Of a stretch of 57,852 nt of DNA, positions 32,633 through 42,873 are shown in pieces. Source of the stretch: an uncultured Ectothiorhodospiraceae bacterium. Lineage in GTDB: Bacteria; Pseudomonadota; Gammaproteobacteria; CAMYNG01. The notes under the pieces are model-generated. The model worked only from the letters and a program-made list of their open reading frames with translations, was not told where the DNA came from and did not search any database. The position numbers and the translations under genes are program-made. The stretch is taken from assembly GCA_947259765.1 (NCBI GenBank), contig CAMYNG010000012.1, positions 1 through 57,852 of the forward strand. The letters are read 5' to 3'. The stretch's first letter is position 1. Each line of letters begins with the position of its first letter.

Positions 32633-32821
32633 TGGAGTCGTCGTATCCCTGTTTGCCGTCTAGATTAGCACAGCCGCAAGCGTTTCGTGGATCCGGGGTT
32701 TAGCTGGGGTATGATGGCACCGTCCTGGCTAACACCGGTTTATCGCGGTGCTCTTGGCATACCTTAATATACGTAGTCGGCCGTCGGCTGGTTTCACTTT
32801 AGGAAACGGAAACGCAAACGC

Positions 32822-33688
32822 ATGATTCGAAGTATGACGGCTTTCAGCCGCGCGGAACGCAGCGGCCCCTGGGGCGAAATGACCCTGGAAATTCGCTCAG
32901 TAAACCATCGTTTTCTCGACCTGTCTCCGCGGCTACCCGAGGAAATTCGTGCCATAGAGCCGACAATTCGCGAGCGCATTTCGCGAAAGCTAAGCCGCGG
33001 CAAAGTTGATCTGTTCCTGCGCTTCAAGGCGGAGGAGGTGGCCGGTGACAGCCTGGAGATCAATACTGAACTGGCGCAGCGCGTGGCCCATGCCAGCCGG
33101 GAAGTCGACGGTCTGCTGTACAATCCGGCGCCGGTCAATTCCATGGACCTGCTGCGCTGGCCCGGTGTTCTCCAGACCGGCAATCTTGACCCGGAAGAAC
33201 TGCGAAACTGTGCGTTGGAATTGTTGGATGAAGCTCTGGCGGGCCTGGTTGCCATGCGTGAACGGGAAGGCGCTAAGCTGGCCGAGATCCTTGAACAGCG
33301 CTGCGCTAGCATTGAACAGGAAGTCGCACGGGTGCAGGAAATTCTGCCGGAAATTCGTAGCCAGTGGCGCGACAAATTACTGGGCCGTTTCAAGGAGTTG
33401 CAGGTTGAAGTCGATCCGCAGCGCCTGGAGCAGGAACTGGTGATTACCGCGCAAAAGATGGACGTTGACGAAGAACTGGATCGCCTGACCACGCATTTAC
33501 AGGAGATCCGGCGAGCGCTTGGAAAAAAGGGTCCGGTGGGACGTCGTCTTGATTTTCTTATTCAGGAACTGAACCGCGAGGCCAATACTCTCGGCTCAAA
33601 ATCTTTTGATTCGCGCACAACCCAGGCCTCGGTGGAGCTCAAGGTGTTTATTGAACAGATGCGCGAGCAGGTGCAAAACCTGGAATAG
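32822..33688 (+). CDS. yicC: YicC family endoribonuclease/RNase adaptor
   Basis: 288 residues. The N-terminal MIRSMTAFSRAE, EIRSVNHRFLD and the C-terminal GRRLDFLIQELNREANTLGSK (broken by standard variation) are the YicC hallmarks. YicC binds and cleaves or targets RNA, for example RyhB in E. coli. Its position directly before gmk-rpoZ-spoT is the usual gammaproteobacterial context. Confidence 0.93.
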   Translation: MIRSMTAFSRAERSGPWGEMTLEIRSVNHRFLDLSPRLPEEIRAIEPTIRERISRKLSRGKVDLFLRFKAEEVAGDSLEINTELAQRVAHASREVDGLLYNPAPVNSMDLLRWPGVLQTGNLDPEELRNCALELLDEALAGLVAMREREGAKLAEILEQRCASIEQEVARVQEILPEIRSQWRDKLLGRFKELQVEVDPQRLEQELVITAQKMDVDEELDRLTTHLQEIRRALGKKGPVGRRLDFLIQELNREANTLGSKSFDSRTTQASVELKVFIEQMREQVQNLE

Positions 33689-33702
33689 GCTGGCATAGCG
33701 TA

Positions 33703-34335
33703 ATGAGCAAAGCGGAAACAAGCCCGCACGGCACCCTGTTCGTAATCGCCGCGCCGTCCGGTGCGGGAAAAACCAGCCTGGTCAAGGAACTGCTTGAGTC
33801 CACCCCGGGTATCGCGGTTTCTGTCTCCCACACCACGCGGGACCCTCGGCCTGGTGAGGAATCCGGCGTGCATTATCATTTCGTCGCGCGTGAGGAGTTC
33901 GAGACTCTGGTGGCCGCCGATGCCTTTTTGGAGCATGCGCAGGTATTCGATAATTACTACGGTACGGCGCAAAGCAGCGTGCAACAGCAACTCGATGCGG
34001 GAAACGATGTGGTTCTCGAGATCGACTGGCAGGGTGCCCGCCAGGTGCGCGAAAGACTGCCGGCTACGGTCTGTATTTTCGTGCTGCCACCGTCGCGGCC
34101 CACGCTGGAAGAACGCCTGCGCGGCCGTGGCCAGGACAGCGACGAAGTGATTGCTCGCCGCATGCGCGACGCGGTTAGCGAAATTCGGCATTACGACGAA
34201 TTTGATTACGTGGTGGTCAACGACGATTTCGACGTTGCGCTTGGCGAGTTACGCATGGTGATATTGGCCCAGCGCCAACGCCTGCCGGTGCAGCGTGTTC
34301 GTCTGGCCGGCCTCATTGAGGAACTGCTGGCATAA
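33703..34335 (+). CDS. gmk: guanylate kinase
   Basis: 210 residues. P-loop APSGAGKTSL (about 16-25), GMP-binding SHTTRDPRPGEESGVHYHFV and the lid with RLRGRGQDS are all present. It converts GMP to GDP, supplying GTP and, through SpoT, the (p)ppGpp substrate pool. It follows yicC by 14 bp. Confidence 0.96.
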   Translation: MSKAETSPHGTLFVIAAPSGAGKTSLVKELLESTPGIAVSVSHTTRDPRPGEESGVHYHFVAREEFETLVAADAFLEHAQVFDNYYGTAQSSVQQQLDAGNDVVLEIDWQGARQVRERLPATVCIFVLPPSRPTLEERLRGRGQDSDEVIARRMRDAVSEIRHYDEFDYVVVNDDFDVALGELRMVILAQRQRLPVQRVRLAGLIEELLA

Positions 34336-34400
34336 TCGCCGGCGCGCCAGTAAAATGGCCGACCTTGTCGTAAAAATTTGATACCCCCGGAGAAAATTCC

Positions 34401-34769
34401 ATGGCCCGTGTTACCGTCGAAGATTGCCTGGACCACGTAGATAACCGCTTTGAGCTGGTGTTGACCGCGTCACAGCGGGCTCGTCAGATCGCCAACGGTG
34501 CCACCCCTCTGGTGGAGCTCGAAAACGATAAACCCACCGTCGTCGCGTTGCGGGAAATCGCCGAAGGCTTGGTAACCGCGGAAAGCCTCGAACAGGAACG
34601 ACGCGCCAAGGTGGAAGCCGCTGAGGCTGCGGAGGCCGAAGGTGCAGAAGACGCGTTGGACGCGGAAATCCGGGGCATGTTTGCGTCAGCTGAACAGCCC
34701 GAAGACACGGAACAGCCAGCCGCTCCGCAAGCCGATAGCGACGGGGAACCTAAAGAAGAAACAAGCTGA
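34401..34769 (+). CDS. rpoZ: RNA polymerase omega subunit
   Basis: 122 residues. [20 protein letters not shown] and [11 protein letters not shown] are the omega signature, and [15 protein letters not shown]-like sequence follows. A C-terminal extension of about 40 residues, rich in Glu and Ala, is longer than in E. coli (91 residues). Omega helps assemble RNA polymerase and forms a ppGpp-binding site. The spoT start codon comes 13 bp later. Confidence 0.95.
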   Translation: MARVTVEDCLDHVDNRFELVLTASQRARQIANGATPLVELENDKPTVVALREIAEGLVTAESLEQERRAKVEAAEAAEAEGAEDALDAEIRGMFASAEQPEDTEQPAAPQADSDGEPKEETS

Positions 34770-34782
34770 TACCCCGGGCGCC

Positions 34783-36942
34783 ATGGTCAGGGTCCGGCAG
34801 GAGGAAGAACAGCAATCGATCTTCCTGATCAGCGATCTCTGTAGCCTACTGGAAGAGTATCTTGAGCCGGAACAGGTCGCCGAAGTTTATCGGGCCTACT
34901 TGTTCGGGGCCGAAGCACACGAAGGCCAACACCGGGTTACCGGCGAACCCTACATCTACCATCCCATCGCCGCCGCGCGGATCCTGGCAGAAATGCACAT
35001 GGATCATAAAAGCATCATGGCGGCGATCCTGCATGACGTAATCGAAGACACACCGACCGCAAAAGAGCAACTGGCGAGCAATTTCGGCGAAGAGGTTGCC
35101 GAGCTCGTCGACGGTGTCAGCAAGCTCTCCCATATTCAGTTCGAAAGTAAGGCCGAGGCGCAGGCGGAAAATTTCCGCAAAATGATGCTGGCCATGACCC
35201 AGGACATTCGGGTCATCCTCGTTAAACTGGCTGATCGCCTGCACAACATGCGCACGCTCGGCGCATTGCGACCCGACAAGCGGCGCCGCATTGCACGCGA
35301 GACCCTGGAGATTTACGCACCCATTGCGCAACGGCTGGGCATGAATACTCTCCGTCTGGAACTCGAAGAGCTGGGTTTTTTCGCCATGTATCCCATGCGT
35401 CACCGGATACTCAAATCCGCCCTGAAAAAAGCGCGCGGTAATCGCAAGGAAATTATCACGAAAATCGAGATTTCTATCGTGGAGCGTTTGCGGGAGGAAG
35501 GGATGAGTGGGCAGGTTTTTGGCCGAGAGAAACACCTCTACAGTATTTACAAAAAAATGCGCGACAAGAACTTGTCGTTCAGCGAAGTTATGGACATGTT
35601 CGCAATCCGCATTATCGTTGATACGGTGGACATGTGTTACCGAGTGCTCGGTGCGATACACAATTTGTATAAGCCCGTGCCGGGTCGCTTCAAGGACTAT
35701 GTGGCCATTCCAAAATCCAATGGTTACCAGTCGCTGCATACCGTGTTGTTCAGTCCATACGGCGTGTTTATCGAGGTGCAGATCCGTACTGATGAAATGC
35801 ATCATGTCGCCGACGTCGGCATCGCTGCGCACTGGCTTTACAAAAGCGGTAAGTCCGGCAGCAATAGCGCACAGGTGCGGGCACGCGAATGGTTACGCGG
35901 CGTGCTGGAAATCCAGCGGCATGCGGGAAACTCCATGGAGTTCCTGGAAAACGTAAAAATCGATTTGTTCCCGGAGGAGGTTTATGTGTTTACTCCTATG
36001 GGCGATATTTTTGAATTGCCGCGGGGTTCGACCGCGGTTGATTTGGCTTATGCGGTGCATACGGATATCGGTAATCAGTGTGTGGCGGCCAAGATCGATC
36101 GACGCCTGGTGCCTTTAAGAACTCATCTCTACAACGGCCAGACAGTGGAAATTATTACTTCCCCTGGAGCACAGCCCAACCCGGCCTGGCTCGATTTTGT
36201 TGTGACAGCCAAGGCACGTAGCAACATACGGCATTTCCTTAAAAATCTTAAACATGAGGAATCCATTACGCTGGGTAAACGCCTGCTTGATAAAAGTTTG
36301 ACCGCATATGGTTCGACGCTGGAGCAAATTCCTAAAAAACAAATTGTAAAAGTTCTTAAGGAATTCAAGTTTAAATCAGAGGATGAAATGCTGGCATCCA
36401 TTGGTTTGGGTAACCATCTTCCCATTGTTGTCACGCGTGCGATGTTGGGCACCAAGGAAAAAAGAACGCCGCTGTGGAGAAAATCGAAAACTCCGAGTCA
36501 ACCTCTCGCAATACGTGGTACCGAAGGTACAGTGGTGACATTGGCAAAGTGTTGCCGACCCATTCCAGGTGATCGAATCTTGGGTTTCGTCAGCAAGGGC
36601 CGTGGTATTGTGATTCATAATCAGGACTGCAAAAATGTCGCGGACTTTCGCAATCATCCGGAAAAATGGATCGATGTTGAATGGGAGCCGACTGCATCTG
36701 GCGATTTTCCGGTTGATGTTCGTCTGCTTGTCGCCAACAAGCGCGGTACGCTCGCGACCATTGCATCGAGTGTTGCGCAAATGGATGCCAATATCGAAAA
36801 CGTGAACATGGAGGAGCGCGACGGTATGTATACCAGTCTTAACATGACGCTGACGGTCAAGGACCGGCAACATCTGGCAACAATAATGCGAAACTTGCGT
36901 TCGCTGGCCATCATTAAGCGTATAAACAGGGTCAAGGGTTAA
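34783..36942 (+). CDS. spoT: bifunctional (p)ppGpp synthetase/hydrolase
   Basis: 719 residues from ATG 34783; the open frame extends back into rpoZ, but only from here does it match SpoT. The hydrolase HD domain is complete (YIYHPIAAARI, ILHDVIEDT), indicating active ppGpp breakdown. The synthetase region (REKHLYSIYKKM, FAIRIIVD, SNGYQSLHTVL) is followed by TGS (VYVFTPMGDIFELP), the zinc-finger-like CCRPIPGD segment and a C-terminal ACT domain. Gene order and the intact HD motif argue for SpoT rather than RelA. Confidence 0.95.
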   Translation: MVRVRQEEEQQSIFLISDLCSLLEEYLEPEQVAEVYRAYLFGAEAHEGQHRVTGEPYIYHPIAAARILAEMHMDHKSIMAAILHDVIEDTPTAKEQLASNFGEEVAELVDGVSKLSHIQFESKAEAQAENFRKMMLAMTQDIRVILVKLADRLHNMRTLGALRPDKRRRIARETLEIYAPIAQRLGMNTLRLELEELGFFAMYPMRHRILKSALKKARGNRKEIITKIEISIVERLREEGMSGQVFGREKHLYSIYKKMRDKNLSFSEVMDMFAIRIIVDTVDMCYRVLGAIHNLYKPVPGRFKDYVAIPKSNGYQSLHTVLFSPYGVFIEVQIRTDEMHHVADVGIAAHWLYKSGKSGSNSAQVRAREWLRGVLEIQRHAGNSMEFLENVKIDLFPEEVYVFTPMGDIFELPRGSTAVDLAYAVHTDIGNQCVAAKIDRRLVPLRTHLYNGQTVEIITSPGAQPNPAWLDFVVTAKARSNIRHFLKNLKHEESITLGKRLLDKSLTAYGSTLEQIPKKQIVKVLKEFKFKSEDEMLASIGLGNHLPIVVTRAMLGTKEKRTPLWRKSKTPSQPLAIRGTEGTVVTLAKCCRPIPGDRILGFVSKGRGIVIHNQDCKNVADFRNHPEKWIDVEWEPTASGDFPVDVRLLVANKRGTLATIASSVAQMDANIENVNMEERDGMYTSLNMTLTVKDRQHLATIMRNLRSLAIIKRINRVKG

Positions 36943-37000
36943 AACTGATCCGAATCCAACCCGATGTAAGACGGGCGAATTTTTTTCGGTGTCGATTGCG

Positions 37001-37112
37001 GGCTTGCTTGCGGCCAGTGCCCGGCAAGACACGCCGGAAATACGTCCCTGTAGGCTCAAGGGCCACGTCCATGTGGCCCACGGTCTTGCCGGGCACTGGC
37101 CGCAAGCAAGCC
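37001..37112. repeat. perfect 30-bp inverted repeat with nested hairpin
   Basis: 37001-37030 is the exact reverse complement of 37083-37112. Inside the 52-bp spacer lies a second hairpin (GGGCCAC-GTCCAT-GTGGCCC, 37059-37078). The whole lies 58 bp after the spoT stop and 96 bp before ridA. The structure suggests a mobile palindromic repeat or a strong transcription barrier between the two genes. Confidence 0.75.
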
Positions 37113-37208
37113 TGATAGTTCGACTTATCCAAAGATATCCGGCATTGGAAACTTAATTTATATGCCTAATCCAATTTGAGTACGCTGAAACAAACAAAGG
37201 AGCAATTC

Positions 37209-37601
37209 ATGTCGCGTGAGATTATAAAAACCGACCGGGCGCCGCAGGCAATAGGTACCTACTCGCAGGCGGTTAAAAGCGGAACAACTGTGTATATGTC
37301 AGGCCAGATCCCCTTGGTGCCGGAAACTATGGAAATGGTCGGCGGTGACATGCGTGATCAGATAAAACGTGTTTTCGAGAATCTTGCTGCGGTTGCAGAA
37401 GCGGCAGGCGGTTCGCTCGCGGACGTGGTCAAACTCAACGTGTTTCTGACTGACCTTGGAAACTTTCCCGTGGTCAATGAGATCATGGCTGAATATTTTA
37501 CCGAACCGTATCCTGCGCGCGCGGCCATCGGCGTTGCGGCACTGCCCAAGGGTGCAGGCGTGGAGATGGATGCGATTATGGAAGTGACTAGTGTCAAGTA
37601 A
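37209..37601 (+). CDS. ridA: RidA family enamine/imine deaminase
   Basis: 130 residues; ATG 37209 follows AAAGGAG, while a TTG at 37176 has none. The sequence has the expected [33 protein letters not shown] and the conserved catalytic arginine in [20 protein letters not shown] (typical last signature). It hydrolyses reactive enamine intermediates released by PLP enzymes. Its position between spoT and recG is conserved in many gammaproteobacteria. Confidence 0.95.
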   Translation: MSREIIKTDRAPQAIGTYSQAVKSGTTVYMSGQIPLVPETMEMVGGDMRDQIKRVFENLAAVAEAAGGSLADVVKLNVFLTDLGNFPVVNEIMAEYFTEPYPARAAIGVAALPKGAGVEMDAIMEVTSVK

Positions 37602-37683
37602 CGGGGGCCTGGCAACGTTACTCACGACCCGACTGATTTTCTAACGGCAACACAGCAGTGCGCTACATCTACGACCTTGCAAG

Positions 37684-39783
37684 ATGAGTACAGTTATTGC
37701 TCAAGGCAAAACGGGTACACCCATACTTCGTCTGAGTGGTGTGGGTCCGCGCATCGCCGAACGTCTTGCGCGGTTGGGGATCCATACGGTAGAGGATTTG
37801 CTGTTTCATTTGCCATTACGTTATGAGGACCGTACTCGCGTGGTGCCGATTGGCAGTCTGCGCATGGGCGATGCTGCGGTGGTGCAGGGTGAGGTGCAGT
37901 TAACCGATATTCGGTACGCCCGGCGGCGCATGTTGTTGTCCCGCATTGCAGATGGTACGGGTTCACTTACTTTGCGGTTTTTTCACTTTAATGCGGCGCA
38001 GCAGGCCACTCTCGCGCGCGGTGTACGGGTGCGTTGCTATGGCGAGGTTCGGCGCGGTAAGAGCGGTCTAGAGTTGGTGCATCCGGAATTCAGTGTGGTG
38101 GATGCGGAGACACCACTGGCTGTCGCCGAGCATTTGACGCCTATCTATCCCACTACCGAGGGTTTGCACCAACTCAGTTTGCGACAGTTTACCGACCGTG
38201 CCTTAAAATTGTTTAACGACGGTGAGTTGGAGTTATGTGAATGGTTGCCGGCGGATGTCCTTGCCGAGCTGGCGTTACCCTCCCTGAGTGATGCAGTGGT
38301 CAACCTGCATCGGCCGCCGCCAGATACGCATATAGAGAGTTTTGCCAGTGGTGAGCATACAGGGCAACGGCGCCTGGCGTTCGAGGAGTTGCTTGCACAT
38401 CAATTGAGCTTGCAACAGTTACGTCAGCGTGTGAGTCAACATCGTGCGGTACCGGTGCAAGCAAAACGTGATTTTTCTGCCCGCCTTATTAAGGCTCTTG
38501 GCTTCGAACTAACTGAAGCACAACTAAGGGTAACGCAGGAAATTCGCGATGATCTGTCGCGGCCGACCCCGATGCAACGTTTGGTGCAGGGGGACGTAGG
38601 TTCAGGTAAAACGGTCGTCGCGGCACTGGCGGCGCTCGATGCAATTGAGTCGGGTTATCAGGTGGCACTGATGGCGCCGACAGAATTGCTTGCCGAACAG
38701 CATTTTCAAAACCTGTCGCGTTGGTGTACGCCACTCGGCGTGCAACTGAGCTGGCTCTCGGGCAGTCTCAAAACGGCCCCGCGTCGCGAGGCAATTGAGC
38801 AGATCAAAATCGGCGCCACACAATTACTGGTCGGTACGCACGCGTTGTTTCAAAAGGACGTTGAGTTCGCCAATTTAGCGCTAATCATTGTGGATGAGCA
38901 ACATCGCTTTGGAGTTCACCAACGCCTGGCACTACGGGAAAAAGGTGGCAGTGAGGATTTGTTTCCACACCAGCTTATTATGACTGCAACGCCCATACCG
39001 CGCACGCTGGCGCAAACGGCGTACGCCGATCTTGACTATTCTGTGGTCGATGAACTGCCACCGGGTCGAAAACCCGTGGACACCGTTGTGGTACCTGATA
39101 AGCGCCGCGATGAAGTCGTACAACGTCTGCATCAGGCCTGTAAACAGGGTCGGCAGGCATACTGGGTGTGTACGCTGATTGAGGAGTCGGAAACGCTAGA
39201 GGCACAGGCGGCGGAGGATACAGCGGCACAGTTGCAGATGGCGTTACCCGACCTTCGTATCGGTTTGGTGCATGGGCGTTTGAAAAGTGACGTGAAAGAA
39301 AGTGTCATGCAGGCTTTCAAGTCCGGTGAGCTGGATCTGCTGGTTGCCACCACGGTAATCGAGGTCGGCGTGGATGTACCCAACGCCAGTTTGATGGTAA
39401 TCGAAAATCCGGAGCGTCTGGGCCTGGCACAGTTACATCAATTACGTGGCCGGGTCGGCCGTGGCAGTGTTGCCAGCAGTTGTGTGCTGCTGTATCACGG
39501 TCGGCTATCGGAAAATGCACAGGCGCGCCTGGCGGCGTTGCGCGATACCAATGACGGTTTCGAAATTGCACGTCGTGATTTGGAGTTGCGTGGCCCCGGC
39601 GAACTGCTGGGAACACGGCAGGCCGGCATTATGCGCTTACGTATTGCCGACCTGCAGCGAGATATCGAGTTGCTTCCCCTGGTGCACAAGACTGCTCGTG
39701 AACTGGCGAAAAAATACCCGCAAAACGTTTCGCCGCTGATCCGCCGCTGGATCGGTGACAAGGTGCAGTATCGTGATGCGTGA
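37684..39783 (+). CDS. recG: ATP-dependent DNA helicase RecG
   Basis: 699 residues. The N-terminal wedge/OB domain (LRLSGVGPRIAERLARLGI) is followed by two helicase domains with motif I GDVGSGKTVVA, motif II VDEQHRFG (DEQH in place of DExH), motif III MTATPIPRTLA, motif V VATTVIEVGVDVPNA and motif VI QLHQLRGRVGRG. RecG reverses stalled replication forks and branch-migrates recombination junctions. Full length, no defects. Confidence 0.97.
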   Translation: MSTVIAQGKTGTPILRLSGVGPRIAERLARLGIHTVEDLLFHLPLRYEDRTRVVPIGSLRMGDAAVVQGEVQLTDIRYARRRMLLSRIADGTGSLTLRFFHFNAAQQATLARGVRVRCYGEVRRGKSGLELVHPEFSVVDAETPLAVAEHLTPIYPTTEGLHQLSLRQFTDRALKLFNDGELELCEWLPADVLAELALPSLSDAVVNLHRPPPDTHIESFASGEHTGQRRLAFEELLAHQLSLQQLRQRVSQHRAVPVQAKRDFSARLIKALGFELTEAQLRVTQEIRDDLSRPTPMQRLVQGDVGSGKTVVAALAALDAIESGYQVALMAPTELLAEQHFQNLSRWCTPLGVQLSWLSGSLKTAPRREAIEQIKIGATQLLVGTHALFQKDVEFANLALIIVDEQHRFGVHQRLALREKGGSEDLFPHQLIMTATPIPRTLAQTAYADLDYSVVDELPPGRKPVDTVVVPDKRRDEVVQRLHQACKQGRQAYWVCTLIEESETLEAQAAEDTAAQLQMALPDLRIGLVHGRLKSDVKESVMQAFKSGELDLLVATTVIEVGVDVPNASLMVIENPERLGLAQLHQLRGRVGRGSVASSCVLLYHGRLSENAQARLAALRDTNDGFEIARRDLELRGPGELLGTRQAGIMRLRIADLQRDIELLPLVHKTARELAKKYPQNVSPLIRRWIGDKVQYRDA

Positions 39784-40022
39784 TCGATGTTGTACCTAGT
39801 TAGGGTTTTGAAAACGGATACCAACTTAGGTAACAGGATGTTACGTTCGCTGGGCAGGTGCCCCTTTCTGCTGGATATATCGCGCGTTTTTTTAATTACC
39901 GCGTGGTAGTGGTTCATCGGCAAGGCTTGTCGTTACACGCCAATGTTATCGGTGGTACGATGTCGCCGGTCTTTGATATACCGGCATGCAACGGGCTTTG
40001 GTTTGACTGAATTGAGAGAAGC

Positions 40023-40577
40023 ATGAGTCATTTTTCACGCGAACCACGCTGGCGGTTTCAACACCAGGTCCGCAAGACCGAGATACCGTCGAACATCACG
40101 CACTGGTTGTTTGATTCGGGTTCCCTAACGAGCCGAATCATTGCGGCTTGTCCAGGTCGGTTTAGAGTCGAAGTGGTTTCGCAGGGCTGGCAATTGCCAA
40201 TGCGTAACGAGGTGCTGCGTTTAAAAATGCGGCGCGGCCGTCTGGCGCTGGTTCGTCAGGTTTACCTGTATTGTGATGATACGCCTTGGGTGTTTGCGCG
40301 CACGGTAATTCCGCGCACAACCCTGACGGGAAGACGAAAATACCTTCGACGCTTGGGTAACAAACCTTTGGGTGCTGCATTGTTTGCGGATCCGAGCATG
40401 CACAGAGCGAAGTTGGAGGTGGCGTGTTTTTCTAATCGCGATGGGTTATCCGACATGAATTTCCGCCACCGAAGTGCGCGCGATGACTGTGTTTGGGGAC
40501 GCCGCTCGGTTTTTTATGTGGGCGGTAAGCCGCTACTGGTTGCGGAAATCTTTTTGCCCGATTCGGTACAGGCCTGA
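40023..40577 (+). CDS. ubiC: chorismate pyruvate-lyase
   Basis: 184 residues. The family motifs are [26 protein letters not shown] and [20 protein letters not shown] with the essential glutamate. UbiC releases pyruvate from chorismate to make 4-hydroxybenzoate, the first committed step of ubiquinone synthesis. The product is used by UbiA, encoded 112 bp downstream. The 239-bp gap before it shows no obvious gene. Confidence 0.92.
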   Translation: MSHFSREPRWRFQHQVRKTEIPSNITHWLFDSGSLTSRIIAACPGRFRVEVVSQGWQLPMRNEVLRLKMRRGRLALVRQVYLYCDDTPWVFARTVIPRTTLTGRRKYLRRLGNKPLGAALFADPSMHRAKLEVACFSNRDGLSDMNFRHRSARDDCVWGRRSVFYVGGKPLLVAEIFLPDSVQA

Positions 40578-40689
40578 GCTTCAACACCGGAACAGGCGTG
40601 CGCGAAACTATGATCAGCAGGCAGGACAAATTTTTTCACTGCAGGCAGAATCTTCAATCTGTCTTTATTGGGCGAAAACAGTGGTAGCA

Positions 40690-41571
40690 ATGAGCACCCC
40701 TTCCAGTCGGCTGCGTGAGCACGTGCACGACTATGTTGCGTTGACTCGTTTGAACCGCCCCATCGGTATTTTCCTTTTGCTGTGGCCAACGCTGTGGGCC
40801 TTGTGGGTCGCCGGTGACGGTAAACCGGATTTGCTCGTGTTGGTGGTGTTTGTGGCCGGTGTGGTTCTCATGCGATCAGCGGGCTGTGTGATTAACGACT
40901 TTGCCGATCGCGAAATTGACAAGCATGTGGAGCGCACACGTGATCGACCGCTGGCAGCGGGACGCGTAAGCCCAACTGCTGCGTTAGTGTTTTTCGTGTT
41001 ACTGGTATTGGCGGCGTTCGGCCTGGTGTTACTGATGAACCGCCTGACGATCTACCTTTCCTTCGGTGCTTTGGCGCTGGCCGCAACCTATCCCTTCATG
41101 AAACGTTATACCTATCTTCCTCAGGTTGTGTTGGGCGCGGCGTTTGCATTTTCCATACCCATGGCGTTTGCGGCACAAACTGGCTCGGTACCCAAAGAAG
41201 CCTGGTTGTTGTATGTCACTACGCTCACCTGGGCCGTCGCGTACGACACCATGTACGCCATGGCCGATCGCGAAGACGATTTAAAGATCGGCGTGAAGTC
41301 CAGTGCAATCTTGTTCGGTGAGTTGGACAAGGCCATTATCGGATTTCTTCAGGTACTGGTGTTGGCGGGGCTTCTACTGTTCGGCAAACAAGTGGGGCTC
41401 AGCTGGGTTTATGTGCTGGGCGTGATTATTGCCGGAGTGCTGTTTGTTTTTCAGCAGTTTTTGATCCGCAAGCGCGAGCCGACGCGATGCTTCGAGGCGT
41501 TTTTGAACAATAATTGGGTTGGCGCCGCCGTGTTTGCCGGCATTGTTCTGGATTACCTGTCGAATTTGTGA
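40690..41571 (+). CDS. ubiA: 4-hydroxybenzoate polyprenyltransferase
   Basis: 293-residue polytopic membrane enzyme. Chosen start ATG 40690; the frame extends back into ubiC. The first aspartate-rich motif is NDFADREID, with DRPLAAG shortly after, and the second is [13 protein letters not shown], all typical of UbiA. It attaches the polyprenyl tail to 4-hydroxybenzoate in ubiquinone synthesis. About eight membrane helices. Confidence 0.95.
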   Translation: MSTPSSRLREHVHDYVALTRLNRPIGIFLLLWPTLWALWVAGDGKPDLLVLVVFVAGVVLMRSAGCVINDFADREIDKHVERTRDRPLAAGRVSPTAALVFFVLLVLAAFGLVLLMNRLTIYLSFGALALAATYPFMKRYTYLPQVVLGAAFAFSIPMAFAAQTGSVPKEAWLLYVTTLTWAVAYDTMYAMADREDDLKIGVKSSAILFGELDKAIIGFLQVLVLAGLLLFGKQVGLSWVYVLGVIIAGVLFVFQQFLIRKREPTRCFEAFLNNNWVGAAVFAGIVLDYLSNL

Positions 41572-41639
41572 GCTTTCCCTTCGACGCCTGGTCCCGTTTT
41601 TGGCGTTTCGTCTCCCCCCTTCCCGCGGTGCAGTCCCAT

Positions 41640-41670
41640 TTGCAGACGTTTAAAGCGAATTTACTATAAT
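41640..41670 (+). promoter_or_regulatory. candidate promoter of the msh operon
   Basis: A perfect -10 hexamer TATAAT at 41665-41670 lies in an AT-rich stretch, with TTGCAG 19 bp upstream as a poor -35. It would start transcription about 60 bp before mshI. Spacing is longer than ideal, so this is tentative. Confidence 0.35.
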
Positions 41671-41734
41671 TATCAATAAGTTGTTTTTTAAAGTTGTAGT
41701 AATATATTAAATAAAGTTAATAACACGCAAGGGC

Positions 41735-42796
41735 GTGCCGATAACCGAGGCAATGAGTCCCGATTGGCTGCATACATTACGGAGAAGACCACTGATTTCC
41801 CTACTGAAAAAGAAAAACCAGGCGAACGGTCTGGTCGGTGTGACACTGGCGCCCGATGGTGTGGCCGTGGCTGCGGTTCAGCGTCCCTCGGGCCAGTTAC
41901 CGCTGCTGACGGCGGCCCGCTTCCATGCCGTAGAGGGCGTCTCCGGGTTGGATACCGCACTCGGGGTATTGGCCGAGGATCGCGATCTACGTGCGCTCCC
42001 AACCAGTAGTGTGCTGGCTCCGGGTAGCTTTCAGCTTTTGCTGATCGACCGTCCGCAGGTTGAGGAAGCCGAGCTTCGTTCCGCGGTACGTTGGAAGATC
42101 AAGGACATGATTGACTTCCCGGTAGATGATGCCGTTATTGATGTGTTCTCAATCCCGGGGCGTGGTGAAGCGGGTCGCGGTGACATGCTTTATGTTGTCG
42201 CCGCCCGCCGCGATAAGGTTCGCCAGCAGATCGATCTGCTTGAAAATCACAAGTTCAAACTCGGCGTCATTGATGTTCCTGAACTTGCCCAGCGCAATAT
42301 CGCCGCCCTGCTCGGCGAAGACAAAACCGGGGTGGCGCTGCTCAATCTGGCAAATGACAGCAGCTTGCTGACTCTGAGTCGTGAGTCGACGCTGTATCTC
42401 TCCAGGCAGATCGACACCGGGCTCAATGTGGTTGCGCCCTTTGAAACTCACTCAGTCAGTGAGGAATCACTTACGTCAGAGGGCACTGATGATCTGGATT
42501 TAACCCTGGACGGTATCGCGGATGAGCAGCGCCAGGCCATGGACGGTATTGTGCTCGAGATTCAGCGCTCGCTGGATTACTACGAAAGTCATTTTCGCCA
42601 GGCGCCCGTCAATAGCCTGGTGATTGCGCCCTTGCGGCGGCGGGTTCCCGGCTTGGTCGATTACTTTGCCAGCAGCCTCGGCCTGCAGGTACGAGAGCTG
42701 GATTTGTCCGCCGTATTGGAAACCGCCGTCGATCTGCCTGCGGAATTGCAGGCGCAGTGCTGGTACGCGATCGGTGCCGGACTGCGCGTCGGATAG
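41735..42796 (+). CDS. mshI: MSHA biogenesis protein MshI (PilM-like)
   Basis: 353 residues if it begins at GTG 41735; ATG 41753 is an alternative, and neither has a strong binding site. The fold is the actin-like PilM/MshI type (GLVGVTLAPDGVAVAAVQ; LIDRPQVEEAELRSAVRWKIKDMIDFPVDDAVIDVF, interrupted here only for length). MshI sits at the cytoplasmic face of the type IV pilus machine and docks the PilN-like protein encoded next. First gene of the mshI-N series. Confidence 0.85.
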   Translation: MPITEAMSPDWLHTLRRRPLISLLKKKNQANGLVGVTLAPDGVAVAAVQRPSGQLPLLTAARFHAVEGVSGLDTALGVLAEDRDLRALPTSSVLAPGSFQLLLIDRPQVEEAELRSAVRWKIKDMIDFPVDDAVIDVFSIPGRGEAGRGDMLYVVAARRDKVRQQIDLLENHKFKLGVIDVPELAQRNIAALLGEDKTGVALLNLANDSSLLTLSRESTLYLSRQIDTGLNVVAPFETHSVSEESLTSEGTDDLDLTLDGIADEQRQAMDGIVLEIQRSLDYYESHFRQAPVNSLVIAPLRRRVPGLVDYFASSLGLQVRELDLSAVLETAVDLPAELQAQCWYAIGAGLRVG

Positions 42797-42873
42797 CTTG
42801 GCAAATTTCCGGTCCGGTTTTTGCATTACGGAGATACTAGCTTGAGAAACTTAGGAAAAATGACAGGTACACG

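Noticed and set aside
32794-33492. 232-codon minus-strand frame over yicC
   Set aside because: Ser/Arg-rich shadow of yicC, whose plus-strand product is clearly the real protein.
34846-35832. 328-codon minus-strand frame inside spoT
   Set aside because: Lies wholly within a complete, well-conserved spoT and shows no recognisable domain.
40474-40689. N-terminal extension of ubiA into ubiC
   Set aside because: The extra residues overlap ubiC in another frame and have no UbiA similarity; ATG 40690 gives the normal length.
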